Source: Streptomyces sp. NRRL WC-3742 (GTDB lineage Bacteria; Actinomycetota; Actinomycetes; Streptomycetales; Streptomycetaceae). Taken from it: a stretch of 64,000 nucleotides of DNA. How positions within the stretch are numbered: position 1 is the first letter of the stretch; the number at the start of each line of letters is the position of its first letter. The position numbers were made by a program, and so were the translations under genes. Location of the stretch: NCBI RefSeq assembly GCF_000720635.1, contig NZ_JOCF01000037.1, forward strand, positions 1-64,000. Direction: 5' to 3'. Shown piece after piece: positions 36,671 to 45,575 of this stretch. The notes under the pieces are model-generated. The model was not told the origin of the DNA, ran no database searches, and was given only the letters and a program-made list of their open reading frames with translations.

Positions 36671-38163
36671 CCGCACCACCCACCGCCCTGGCCGTCCCGA
36701 CCGAGTTGGCCGGCGCCGCCGCCCGGGGCCTGAGCCAGGCCCTGGGCGGGCGCCCGCTCGTCATCGCCGAGCGGTTCACCTCCGCCGCCCGCACCGCCTA
36801 CACCGGCCCGGCCGCCATCGAGGCCGCCCGCCCGGTGCTCGCCATCGGCTGCTACCGGCCGTGGCAGGCCGCGTTACCCCTGGCGGTGGTGGCCGCCGAG
36901 ACGCGCACCGGAATCCGCGGTGAGCACGAGCGGCACACCTGGCCCGAGCAGGTCGACCGCACGGCCCGCCGCGTCCTGGCCGGGCTGGACAAGCCCGTGA
37001 TCGCCGCCTGGTACGCGACCAACCGTCTCATCGGGTGGGCCGGGCCCGGTGGGCAGGTCGCCGCCATCGACGTGGTCCTTCGGCGGCAGCTGGAGGACAA
37101 GGCGTTCTTCGCCCACCTGCTGGCCGAAGCCGGCGTTCCGGCCGCCTTGCGCATCCCCTCGGTGCGGGTCGAGACCCGCCTTCCGTCGCTGGCCGACCTA
37201 CAAAGAAGCGTCGGCACCCAGCGCCTGGTGGTCCAGTGCGGAGCCGACTCCGGCGGACGCGGGACCGTGTTCGTCCACGACGAGAACGACCTCGACCACG
37301 CCTCCCGCATGAGGGGGCCGTACCGGGTGTCGGCGTTCGTGGCGGGCTGGTCGTCCAACACCACCGTGCTGACCGTCCCCGACGGGAACGGCTCGGTGAG
37401 CGTCTATGTCGACCGGCCCTCCCACAAGGCGGTCGGCGTCCCGGAGGCGGGGATCGGACCGGGCAAGAGCGCCGGGAACATGTGGAACCGTCCCTGGCCC
37501 CGTGCGGCGGCCGAAGCCCTGGTGGACGCCGCGGTGCGGGTGGGCCGGTGGGCCTGGCACACCCACCGCATGGCCGGCCTGTTCGGACTGGACGCCATGC
37601 TCACCCCGGACGGCCGCGTGCAGCTGAACGAAATCAACTGCCGCAACCAGGGCACCACCGAGGTCTCCGCCGTCAACCAGCAGCTGCGGGGCCTGCCGCC
37701 GTTCCTCCTGGCCCACCTCACCGTCCTGCTGGACGGGCGGGTGGACTGGCTGCCCGACTCGGAGGCGTTCAACGCGGCCACCGTCGAATCCGCCGTCAAC
37801 CCGACTCCGGGTCCGTTCTACCTGAAGATCCGCAACCGGTACCCGCACCCGGTCGTCCTCAACGACTCGTTGCCCGGCTCCGGCCTCTACAGCGTGCGGG
37901 CTGGCCACCTGCTGCATCTCGGCGAAGGCTCCCACCCCGCCCAAGCGAACGCGGACGCCGGGCAGGTGCTGCTGGCCAACCTGCCCGTGCCCGGCGTGGT
38001 GTGCCCGCCCGGCGCGGAGATCGGCACCGCCGAAGGCATCGCCACCGCCACCGGCGGCCCCTTCAGCGGCCCCCACGACCTCTCGCCGTACGGCCAGTTC
38101 GTCCTCGACGCCCTCGACCACCACCTGATCACCCTCGACCGCCCGGAGGCGACCTCGCGATGA
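36667..38163 (+). CDS. ATP-grasp ligase-like protein with TTA codon
   Basis: A 498-residue protein. It has ATP-grasp traits: the early lysine in LEDKAFFAHLLAEAGVP (about residue 140), a glycine-rich loop in VQCGADSGGRGTVFV, and the metal/ATP site in GLFGLDAMLTPDGRVQLNE followed by INCRNQGTT. Such enzymes join a carboxylate to an amine or thiol through an acyl phosphate. The acceptor is unknown. A TTA codon lies at 36874-36876. The gene overlaps both neighbours by 4 bp, so kinase, ligase and radical SAM enzyme form one translation unit. Confidence 0.78.
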   Translation: MTAPPTALAVPTELAGAAARGLSQALGGRPLVIAERFTSAARTAYTGPAAIEAARPVLAIGCYRPWQAALPLAVVAAETRTGIRGEHERHTWPEQVDRTARRVLAGLDKPVIAAWYATNRLIGWAGPGGQVAAIDVVLRRQLEDKAFFAHLLAEAGVPAALRIPSVRVETRLPSLADLQRSVGTQRLVVQCGADSGGRGTVFVHDENDLDHASRMRGPYRVSAFVAGWSSNTTVLTVPDGNGSVSVYVDRPSHKAVGVPEAGIGPGKSAGNMWNRPWPRAAAEALVDAAVRVGRWAWHTHRMAGLFGLDAMLTPDGRVQLNEINCRNQGTTEVSAVNQQLRGLPPFLLAHLTVLLDGRVDWLPDSEAFNAATVESAVNPTPGPFYLKIRNRYPHPVVLNDSLPGSGLYSVRAGHLLHLGEGSHPAQANADAGQVLLANLPVPGVVCPPGAEIGTAEGIATATGGPFSGPHDLSPYGQFVLDALDHHLITLDRPEATSR

Positions 38164-39824
38164 CCACCGTCACCACCGCCCCGTCCCTGCGCGACCAGCT
38201 GCGGGAACTGCCCGACGAGGCGTTCACCCGCCTGCAGTACCTCGCCCCGGCCGTGGGCTGCCTGAACGCCTGCGCGATGTGCTCCCAGGGCGCCGGTCAC
38301 GACGTCTGGCAGCTGACCGAACGCGGCCTGACCGACCTGGTCGGCGCGCTGGCCGACGTCGCCGCCGAGCGCGGCCTGCGGCTGGCCGGCGGGCGCGACC
38401 ACCGCCCCGGCGTGCTGTTCCCCTACCTCGACAACGACATCGCCTCCTATCCCTACCTGGACACCTACGCGGCCCTGGCCCGCGACGTCCTCGGGGTCAA
38501 GCTGCGGGTCTCGACCATCGGGTACTCGTCGAACTCGCCGCAGCTGGTGGCCATGCACCAGCGGATCGTCTCCGGCTACGGCGACGTCTTCTCCGGCATC
38601 CGCTTCTCGCTGACCCCGTACGCCATCGGCTACCAGGGCAAGGCGCCCGGCACCTCCCGCACCGCCTACACCCACGACCTCGCGTCCGCGCTGGCGACCT
38701 ACCGGCCGCTGCTGGACCGCCTCGGCCACGGGGCACCAACCGCCGCCGTCGAACTGCGGTTCTCCCCGCTGCTGGGCACCGACCCCCTCACCGACACCCA
38801 CGTCGGCGGCCGGCACGTCCTGGCCTGCGGCCCGCACCTGCTGATCGCCGAGAACGAGGACGAGATGCCGCTGCCGTACACCGAGATCGAGCGCCTGGAC
38901 GAGAACAACCAGCCCGTGTACTCCCGCCCCGGCGCCCCCTACCTGCACGTGGTCACCAGCAGCGGCCTGCCGATCCCTGTCCTGGTCGACGACATCCTCA
39001 CCGGCGCCCTGGACGAGCCGCACCTGGTCACCGAGGTCCGCGTCCACCGGTTCGCCAACGCCGACGGCGACCACTTCGCCGCCGACTGCGACTTCCACCC
39101 CGACGGGCGCTTCACCGCCCTGCACCTGTACACGCGCACCGACAAGCGCCGCACCTCGGGCTACACCGACGCCACCCGACACTTCCTCAACGAACTCCTC
39201 GCCCACAAGGCGACCAAGGGCCTGGGCCGCCGCGAGGAGTTCCTCGCCGCCACCTGGGCCGACACCGACGCCGTCCTCGCCGCCCTCGCCGCGAAGGCCG
39301 AGCGGCTCACCGCCGTGGACCCCAAGGCCGCCGACCACCTGCGCAACGTCGTCGTCCCGCTGGTCACCACCTACGCCACCGCGCTGATCCAGGCCGGCTA
39401 CCCGGCGAGCCTGTTCTTCTCCCGCGCCTTCACCATCGACACCGGGCAGATCGTCAACCAGGGACGCGCCCAGGGCCTGTTCCGGGGCCTGGCCGCCACC
39501 AACGGCGAGCCGATGACCCCCCGCGAGGAACGCGGCTTCGGCCAGGTGAGCGTGTCCAGCTCGCGGGGCCCGATCTGGCGGATCACCCCGCTGCCCACCC
39601 ACCCCACGACGCTGCCGATCGCGCGCTCCGGCCGCAAGAACCCCACCACCGGCCAACCCGCGCTGCTGGTCGAGGAGATGGACCCCTGCCACCTGTCCCC
39701 CGTCATGCGCGCCACCGGCTGCCGCCTGCGGCGCTTCACCCTCACCGGGATCGACATTGAGCACACCGGCCGCACCCAGGGCACCGCCGCGTTCGGCATG
39801 CCCGGGTTGACGCCCACCTCCTGA
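38160..39824 (+). CDS. Radical SAM protein of unknown function
   Basis: A 554-residue protein with a CX3CX2C cluster motif in VGCLNACAMCSQGAGHDVW (about residues 36-54), which would bind a 4Fe-4S cluster and SAM. Following segments (FPYLDNDIASYPYLDTYAAL; FSGIRFSLTPYAIG) fit a TIM-barrel core, and the last ~200 residues form an extra domain with no recognised family. No C-terminal SPASM cysteine cluster is obvious. It probably does radical chemistry on the product of the co-translated ATP-grasp/kinase enzymes. Substrate unknown. Confidence 0.78.
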   Translation: MTTVTTAPSLRDQLRELPDEAFTRLQYLAPAVGCLNACAMCSQGAGHDVWQLTERGLTDLVGALADVAAERGLRLAGGRDHRPGVLFPYLDNDIASYPYLDTYAALARDVLGVKLRVSTIGYSSNSPQLVAMHQRIVSGYGDVFSGIRFSLTPYAIGYQGKAPGTSRTAYTHDLASALATYRPLLDRLGHGAPTAAVELRFSPLLGTDPLTDTHVGGRHVLACGPHLLIAENEDEMPLPYTEIERLDENNQPVYSRPGAPYLHVVTSSGLPIPVLVDDILTGALDEPHLVTEVRVHRFANADGDHFAADCDFHPDGRFTALHLYTRTDKRRTSGYTDATRHFLNELLAHKATKGLGRREEFLAATWADTDAVLAALAAKAERLTAVDPKAADHLRNVVVPLVTTYATALIQAGYPASLFFSRAFTIDTGQIVNQGRAQGLFRGLAATNGEPMTPREERGFGQVSVSSSRGPIWRITPLPTHPTTLPIARSGRKNPTTGQPALLVEEMDPCHLSPVMRATGCRLRRFTLTGIDIEHTGRTQGTAAFGMPGLTPTS

Positions 39825-39919
39825 CACCCCAACCACCACCGGCCCCACCCGCACCGCCTTCAGGTGAACCCGGCGCGCAACACCCACGCCGGGCACCAGC
39901 GGTGGCGATACTGAGGCCC

Positions 39920-40456
39920 ATGACCGAGCAAGGGACCATGACCCCTTTCAGCAGGATCAAAATCCGTACCGGAGCGCTCGTCTTCTGCGGCGACCAGGTC
40001 GCCCTCATCCGCCGCGAGCGCCCCGACTCCGTCCACTACACCCCGCCCGGCGGCAACGTCGAGGCCGGCGAGGACCTGGAGGCCGCCCTCGCCCGCGAGC
40101 TCGAAGAGGAGCTGGGCCTCAAGCCCGGCCAGGCCACGACCCCCGAACTGCTGTGGGTGGTCGACCAGCGGGTCAGCCGCCCCGGATCCACCCCGCCGCC
40201 GCGCAAGCTCCACCTGATCTACCGGCTGCACATCGCCGAGGACGTCCGCGACCAGCTCGCCGCCGAGGAGTACGACGAGCTGCCCGACGGCAGCCACGAG
40301 GTCGGGTTCATCGACTGGATCGACTACCGCAAGACCGCCGACCTGCCGATCTTCCCGCCGATCGGCCCCGCCCTGGCCGCGCTGCCCACCGCAGACGCCC
40401 CGGTTGGCAGCGCGGCCCTGCCCGCGGTGACCGACGAGAACTACACCTGGGTGTAA
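39920..40456 (+). CDS. Nudix hydrolase
   Basis: A 178-residue enzyme with a perfect Nudix box (GX5EX7REUXEEXGU) in GNVEAGEDLEAALARELEEE followed by LGL. It cleaves a nucleoside-diphosphate-linked substrate. It lies 95 bp after the radical SAM gene and ends at a strong terminator. Two roles are possible: a step in the cargo pathway, or an immunity factor like Pif of the integrative element pSAM2, which is known to carry a Nudix motif. Sequence alone does not decide. Confidence 0.85.
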   Translation: MTEQGTMTPFSRIKIRTGALVFCGDQVALIRRERPDSVHYTPPGGNVEAGEDLEAALARELEEELGLKPGQATTPELLWVVDQRVSRPGSTPPPRKLHLIYRLHIAEDVRDQLAAEEYDELPDGSHEVGFIDWIDYRKTADLPIFPPIGPALAALPTADAPVGSAALPAVTDENYTWV

Positions 40457-40471
40457 AGCCCGCACGACAAG

Positions 40472-40505
40472 CCTGTGCCCCGGCCCTTCGTGGCCGGGGC
40501 ACAGG
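40472..40505. terminator. Hairpin terminator between Nudix and membrane gene
   Basis: A perfect 14-bp stem (40472-40485 and 40492-40505) with loop CTTCGT lies between convergent genes and separates the cargo operon from the end of the transfer operon. Confidence 0.82.
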
Positions 40506-40524
40506 TGTTCAACTCGACGGGGTT

Positions 40525-41505
40525 CTACGCGCCGCCGCGGAACAGGCCGAGGACCTGCTGCAGAGTCTCCAGAGCCCGGCGGCCGAACAGGGTGAGGGCG
40601 ACGACCAGCATCCCGGTGAGCACGCTGCCCGCCTGCACGCTTCCGGCGAGCCCAGCGGCGAGCGTCGCCCACGTCAGGGCGGGGAACGCCACCGCCAGCG
40701 CGGCCAGCCGCAGGCTCTCGAAATCCCGTACGGGCTCGATGTCCTTCAGGTCTTCTTCCGGCAGAAGCGCCCCGAGGCGTCCCTCGGCATACTGCTCGGC
40801 GATGGTGTGCAGCTTCGCCGCCAAGTCGCATCGCGCGAGCTCCGGATAGGTGTCCATCCTGGCCTCTGCCGCCCGAAGCGCGTTCACCACGCGCCCGGCA
40901 TGCTCTTTGAGCGCACGCTGGCGGTGTGAGAAGCGCGGTACCGTCGCGTGCCATAAACGCGCCCGTCGTATCGCCCGCTCCGCATCACGCAACAGCCGTG
41001 GCAGGGGGAACCGGCTGTCGCTGTCTTCCGAACACGCCTCAAGCGCACACAGGATGGGTCTGAGCGTCCTCAACGACCCCCATCTGCCACGGGTGATGTC
41101 CCACGCTATCGAGTTGGCTGCCCGCCACGAGACGGCCATGCCCAGGCTCATCAACTGCACCTGGAACGCGGCCGTGCTCAGTGCCCACTGCCAGCTGGGC
41201 ACGGCCATGTGAAAGGCGCGAGCTGGATTGAACGCTCGCACCATGCCGTACTCCATCGCCACCGCAACGAACCCGAAGGCCAGGCCACCGACCATGGCAA
41301 CGGCGAATCGTCCGATCGACGCGTACCCAGCCCTTACCTCAGCTCTGAGTACCGGCGAGATCCGTCGGCCCGCCGCGGTGACGCGGAGTGTTGCCTCCAC
41401 CTTCCGCAGAAGCCGCCGGGCAGCCGGGCCAGCCGGCGCCGCGATCCCCAGTCGTCTCCACCTTCGTAAGCGTCGGACCGCTCGCGCGATACCGTCCACA
41501 CCCAC
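40525..41505 (-). CDS. Hypothetical membrane protein of the element
   Basis: A 326-residue protein with four likely membrane helices: two near residues 65-90 and 105-130 and two near the C-terminus (LRLAALAVAFPALTWATLAA; VLTGMLVVALTLFG). The cytoplasmic centre is charged and helical. It is the last gene of the leftward transfer region. No family recognised; a spread or transfer role is possible by position. Confidence 0.65.
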   Translation of the reverse strand: MGVDGIARAVRRLRRWRRLGIAAPAGPAARRLLRKVEATLRVTAAGRRISPVLRAEVRAGYASIGRFAVAMVGGLAFGFVAVAMEYGMVRAFNPARAFHMAVPSWQWALSTAAFQVQLMSLGMAVSWRAANSIAWDITRGRWGSLRTLRPILCALEACSEDSDSRFPLPRLLRDAERAIRRARLWHATVPRFSHRQRALKEHAGRVVNALRAAEARMDTYPELARCDLAAKLHTIAEQYAEGRLGALLPEEDLKDIEPVRDFESLRLAALAVAFPALTWATLAAGLAGSVQAGSVLTGMLVVALTLFGRRALETLQQVLGLFRGGA

Positions 41506-41646
41506 CCCTCCTGTGCGCTGGTACCTGGGCTCGTTGCTGACCGGATGCCAGAACGCCCCTGGTCGTTACCGCTAACGCTTCACTCGCCGGAACTCGCGCC
41601 GTCCAGGCACCTCCTCGCGTGCAAGCACCCGGGCGTCGCGGAGCGC

Positions 41647-41958
41647 TCAGCGAACGCCGTCGGTTGCGTCCTGGGCCCTGCGGAGCTGGTTGCTGAGCTG
41701 GGCAGCGGTCGCCGCTGCCTCGGCTATCTGCTGGCCAGCCTTCGGCGCATCGGAGTCGCGGGTCATGCGGGGCAAAAGGCCGGCCTGCTGGATGAGGACC
41801 CGGGACAGGTCGTCCATCAGCTGCTGCAGTGATTCCAGGGCCCTGGCCAGGTCTCGCGGCCGGTCCCATTCGGCCCGGCCGGTGACCAGGTCCTCGGCCA
41901 CCGTGTGCACGGACTTGGCGGCGTCGCGGATCAGGTAGGTGGGATCGTAGGCACCCAC
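41647..41958 (-). CDS. Small helical hypothetical protein
   Basis: A 103-residue protein using GTG 41958, which has GAGGGGG upstream. It is almost fully helical with heptad-like Leu spacing (LARALESLQQLMDDLSRVL; AAATAAQLSNQLRRAQ), suggesting a coiled coil. Function unknown; lies in the transfer region. Confidence 0.6.
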   Translation of the reverse strand: MGAYDPTYLIRDAAKSVHTVAEDLVTGRAEWDRPRDLARALESLQQLMDDLSRVLIQQAGLLPRMTRDSDAPKAGQQIAEAAATAAQLSNQLRRAQDATDGVR

Positions 41959-42100
41959 TGGCGTCCCCCTCGGTCGTGATCGTCGCCCCCAGGTTGCCTG
42001 AAGAGACGCCGCCAGGGGCGAGAATGCCCAGAACAGCAAGGAGGGCCGCACCCGGTGCGGGTGCGGCCCAACCAGTCAGTACGGTGCGGAAGCCGAGGGG

Positions 42101-42535
42101 TCAGGCCGTGCAGCGGCCGTCGTGCCCGCTGCGGCGGGCGGGCAGGTAGCGGCCGTGCCTGGCCCGGCGGGCCAGGTCTCGTTCGAGCAGGACACCGACG
42201 GCCTTGTAGACGGCGCTCTGTCCGAGGCCAGTGACCTCGCAGATCCGGGCGGGCGTGATGCCCTGGGCCGGTGCGTCGGCCAGCGCGGCTAAAACGGCCT
42301 GGTGGGTGGAGGGTGCCACCTGGGGGCGAGACGGACTCCATTGGATCCGGGCCGAGCAGACGGTGTTCAGCGGGCAGCTTCCGCAGATGCCGGCGGCCTG
42401 CGCGAGGTGCTTGCTCGACGGAGCGCCCTTGGCCATCACCAGGGCGTCGAACGGGCCGGGGGCGCCCGCGCAGGCTGCCTTCGCCCAGTCGGTGGTGGGA
42501 AGGTTCGGGGCCTGGTCCAGGCCGTAGGTGGACAT
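42101..42535 (-). CDS. WhiB-like protein with C-terminal winged helix
   Basis: A 144-residue protein. The N-terminal half has the WhiB cysteine pattern C22-x28-C51-x2-C54-x5-C60, expected to bind a 4Fe-4S cluster, including GICGSCPLNTVC. Instead of the usual G[V/I]WGG turn and basic tail, the C-terminal half is a MarR-like winged helix (ARICEVTGLGQSAVYKAVGVLL). It could be a redox-sensitive regulator of the element. It follows the translocase terminator. Confidence 0.78.
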   Translation of the reverse strand: MSTYGLDQAPNLPTTDWAKAACAGAPGPFDALVMAKGAPSSKHLAQAAGICGSCPLNTVCSARIQWSPSRPQVAPSTHQAVLAALADAPAQGITPARICEVTGLGQSAVYKAVGVLLERDLARRARHGRYLPARRSGHDGRCTA

Positions 42536-42623
42536 GGGTGTTCGACTCCTTCGGCAACGGGAAACGGGGTGGGCAAGATCGACCTGCGCGGCCTGTCGTC
42601 GCAGGTCAGGACCTGTACGGCCG

Positions 42624-42673
42624 CCTGCCGCCGGCCTGCCGCAGCGTGCCGGCGGCGGCAGGCCGGCGGCAGG
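42624..42673 (-). terminator. 19-bp stem terminator after the FtsK-like gene
   Basis: A perfect 19-bp inverted repeat (42624-42642 and 42655-42673) abuts the stop codon of the translocase gene. It would sharply reduce transcription into the WhiB-like and membrane genes. The rest of 42536-42623 may contain their promoter. Confidence 0.82.
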
Positions 42674-44974
42674 TCACGCGAACGCCTCCAGGGCCTGGAG
42701 GACGTCGGCCAAGCGGAAGGCGCTGGGCTCGCCGGGCTGGTCCCGCAGCCGGACGGAGGACAGCTCGACGCCGGCGTCCTTGAGGGCCTTGCTGAGGTTG
42801 CGCCCGACCATGGCGAGGCGGTCCGCGCGCTCGTCCCACTTCCCCCAGCGGGCCGGGTCCTCGGAGCGGAGGTGGTCCAGGAGCTGGGCGACAGTCAGGG
42901 CCTCCGGGTCGCCCTCGGCGCGGAATGCCTCCCGGACGGTGGCCAGGATGGCGGGCACCTGGGTGGGGCCGGTGTCGGCCTGGCAGAGCTGGACGAGGTC
43001 CAGGTACTGCTGCAGCATCCCGGCCTCGGTGAGGCTGCGGGTCAGGTCGGGCAGGCCGGCCGCGAAGCGCTCGGCGCCGACCTTGGCGGCGTACTCGTCG
43101 GCGACCTCGCGGACCTGGTAGCGGATCGGGCGGTTGGCCATGCCGGGCAGGCCCTGGGCGTAGATCTGTCCGGCGTCGTTGACCTGGGTGTGGGTGGCGG
43201 CCTGGATGAGGTCGGCGCGGTAGCCCTCGGCGATCGCGCCGCCGCCCAGGAGCTCGGTGACGTCCACTCGGCGGCAGGCGCCGAGCAGGCGGGCGGACAG
43301 CTTGGGGCCGATCGCCTGGCCGAGGAAGTCCTTGGTGCCGAACTGGCTGCCGCCGTAGAACCAGATGGCCTCCTTGCGGCACAGCAGCAACAGCCGGATC
43401 AGTAGGGCCTTGTTGGCGTCGCTGAGCTGGGGCCACTCGTCGACGAACACGCAGATCGCCGGGTGCTCGGGCGACACGCGCCACTTGTTGCCCCAGCCGT
43501 AGCGGGCGCGCTGGCGGGCCCGGGCCGAGCACAGCGCGAGCAAGAACATCAGCACGGCGGTGATCTTCTTCTCGTCCATGCACGCGCTGAGCGTGATGGC
43601 CGGCCCCAGGGCGCCGACGCCGGTGCCCACCGGGTCGAGGTTGAAGACCACCGCGTCGCGGCAGGCGGTGGCGGCCTCGGCCATGGCGAGCATGACGCCG
43701 GACTTGCCGCCGCCGGAGTCGGCGACCATCAGCAGCATCAGCCCGGCGAGGCTGAAGACCAACTGGTCGCCGTCCATGGCCACCCCGAAGTCGGCCGCGT
43801 CCACGATGGACGCCGACAGCGGCCCCCGGTACGGCAGTTCGCCGACGACCTCCGGGGAGAAAGGGTTGCGAAGGAGCGCGCGGACGAACGCGCCATCACC
43901 GGCCTCGGGGTCGCCCTCCACGAGCAGGCCGTTGCGCCGCAGCTTCAGCCGGGTGATCAGCGCCTTGTAGGTCTCCTCCTTGTTCAGCTCGTCCGGGGTG
44001 CCGGTGTTGAACCGCACGTAGAACGACCAGCCCCACGCTTCCTGAGTGGTGGTGACAACCTCGTCCAGGTCCCCGCCCTCGGCGCGGATCGCCTCCGCCA
44101 GTACTGCGGCGGCCTGCCCGGTCGTGGTCGACTCCCGCAGCGACTTGGCGGACGGCTCCTCCTGGACCTGGCCGTCCTCCGCCCCCGGCTCGGCGGCCTG
44201 GGTGGCCGCCTGGGCCGGCTCTTCCAGGGTGTGATCAGCGGGCGGGTCGAGTTCGGGGATCAGCAGGTCGGCGGGCACCTGCCGGGGCACCAGCGGCACG
44301 GGGTGGCGGGTGAGCCACCAGCCGGCGCCCGCGAGGGCCGGGCCGGTGACGGCCAGGGTGACCGGCGCGGCGACGGTGACGGCGGCGAAGGCACCGAGCG
44401 CCGGGAGGACGACGAAGGTGAAGCGGACGGCGCCGCGGCCCGCGCGCCAGCGGTCGATCTGCTCGGTAGTGGGCTGGGTGGGGTTGAACGGCATGGCGTT
44501 CAGGACCGTCAGGCCGTTGCGGCGGCGGTCCGCCTCGGCGCCCAGGTCGCGCAGGCGCTTCTTCTGCGGGTCGGTCAGGCCCTCGTCGGCGGCCTTCTTC
44601 ACCAGCTTGTTGATCTGCTTCAGGGTGGTGTCGCGGGCGGTGCGGGCCTCGTCGCGCCGGTCGGTGTGGTGTTCGAGCTGCCGGTGCACGATGCGGCGGC
44701 GGATCTCCTCGCGGGTCATGTAGCGCACGCCGGCCCAGTGGACGGTCAGGGCCCAGACGTGCCGCAGGCCCGGCAGGGTGTGGCCGGCCAGGAGCCGGGC
44801 GAGGGTGGTGGCGGCGTGGGCGGCCAGCCGTACGGCCCGGCGGGTGGGGCCGGGTCCGCCGGGGACAGTCTTGTCGGTCGGGGGTGCCTGGTGGCCGAGG
44901 GCCTCGTCGTCGATGAACTCGCCCTCGTAGACGATGACCTCGGGCAGCAGTTCGCCGTCGTGGCGGGTGGTCAT
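42674..44974 (-). CDS. FtsK/SpoIIIE-type DNA translocase (TraB/TraSA-like)
   Basis: A 766-residue protein. The N-terminal ~225 residues include a coiled segment and membrane helices (FTFVVLPALGAFAAVTVAAP). The motor domain has Walker A in MVADSGGGKSGVMLAMA (about residue 425) and Walker B in AICVFVDEWPQL. Streptomycete elements move double-stranded DNA between hyphae with one such hexameric pump, so this is the main transfer gene. The C-terminal domain probably recognises clt-type repeats. ATG 44974 chosen because upstream sequence is the next gene's spacer. Confidence 0.9.
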   Translation of the reverse strand: MTTRHDGELLPEVIVYEGEFIDDEALGHQAPPTDKTVPGGPGPTRRAVRLAAHAATTLARLLAGHTLPGLRHVWALTVHWAGVRYMTREEIRRRIVHRQLEHHTDRRDEARTARDTTLKQINKLVKKAADEGLTDPQKKRLRDLGAEADRRRNGLTVLNAMPFNPTQPTTEQIDRWRAGRGAVRFTFVVLPALGAFAAVTVAAPVTLAVTGPALAGAGWWLTRHPVPLVPRQVPADLLIPELDPPADHTLEEPAQAATQAAEPGAEDGQVQEEPSAKSLRESTTTGQAAAVLAEAIRAEGGDLDEVVTTTQEAWGWSFYVRFNTGTPDELNKEETYKALITRLKLRRNGLLVEGDPEAGDGAFVRALLRNPFSPEVVGELPYRGPLSASIVDAADFGVAMDGDQLVFSLAGLMLLMVADSGGGKSGVMLAMAEAATACRDAVVFNLDPVGTGVGALGPAITLSACMDEKKITAVLMFLLALCSARARQRARYGWGNKWRVSPEHPAICVFVDEWPQLSDANKALLIRLLLLCRKEAIWFYGGSQFGTKDFLGQAIGPKLSARLLGACRRVDVTELLGGGAIAEGYRADLIQAATHTQVNDAGQIYAQGLPGMANRPIRYQVREVADEYAAKVGAERFAAGLPDLTRSLTEAGMLQQYLDLVQLCQADTGPTQVPAILATVREAFRAEGDPEALTVAQLLDHLRSEDPARWGKWDERADRLAMVGRNLSKALKDAGVELSSVRLRDQPGEPSAFRLADVLQALEAFA

Positions 44975-45066
44975 GGGCTTGACGCTCCAAGTGGTCCAGC
45001 AGGGGCGGGCGATGAGAGGGAGGGGCGGCCCCCGCGACCGGCGGGCGGTCGCGGGGGCCGAGGTGG

Positions 45067-45573
45067 TCAGCCGCCGAAGACGTACAGGCCGATGTTGTTG
45101 CCGGTGACGGTGGTGATGCCGACGATCACGCCCATGAAGCCGAGGGTGGTGCCGTAGCAGACGGCGATCAGGGTGCCGCCGGCCATTTCCTTCCAGTCCT
45201 TGGAACGGCCGCGGGCGGCGATGAGCTTGACGATGTACCAGGTCAGGCCGCACAGGCCGATGGCGGCGCCGCCGGCGCTGACCGGTGTGACGGTGGAGTG
45301 CGGCGGGTTCGGGGTGGCCTTGGCGCCGGCGACGTTGGAGGCCACCGCGTCCCCGGCGACGTTCATGCCGTGGCGGAGGGCACCGGCGATGTCGCCGAGG
45401 ATGCCGGCGGAGTTGACGGTGACCAGCAGCATGAAGAAGAAGACCAGGATGAACGTCTTCTTCTGGCGAAGGAGCTTGTACTTGAAGCCAGCGACGATGG
45501 CGACGGTGGCGATCGCCCCGAACAGCAGGGCGCCGAAGCCCGCGTTGGCGGTGGTGTTGTGGAAGAGGTTCAT
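45067..45573 (-). CDS. Spd-like small membrane protein
   Basis: A 168-residue protein with about four membrane helices (FGALLFGAIATVAIVAGF; TFILVFFFMLLVTVNSAGIL; AAIGLCGLTWYIVKLIAA; AGGTLIAVCYGTTLGFMGVI). It begins 2 nt after the stop of the upstream gene and precedes the translocase gene. Such proteins in actinomycete elements help spread within the mycelium; this role is by analogy. Confidence 0.72.
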   Translation of the reverse strand: MNLFHNTTANAGFGALLFGAIATVAIVAGFKYKLLRQKKTFILVFFFMLLVTVNSAGILGDIAGALRHGMNVAGDAVASNVAGAKATPNPPHSTVTPVSAGGAAIGLCGLTWYIVKLIAARGRSKDWKEMAGGTLIAVCYGTTLGFMGVIVGITTVTGNNIGLYVFGG

Positions 45574-45575
45574 GG

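Noticed and set aside
42674..45253. 859-residue version of the translocase beginning at 45253
   Set aside because: The extra N-terminus overlaps the upstream membrane-protein gene in another frame; the ATG at 44974 starts a normal sequence.
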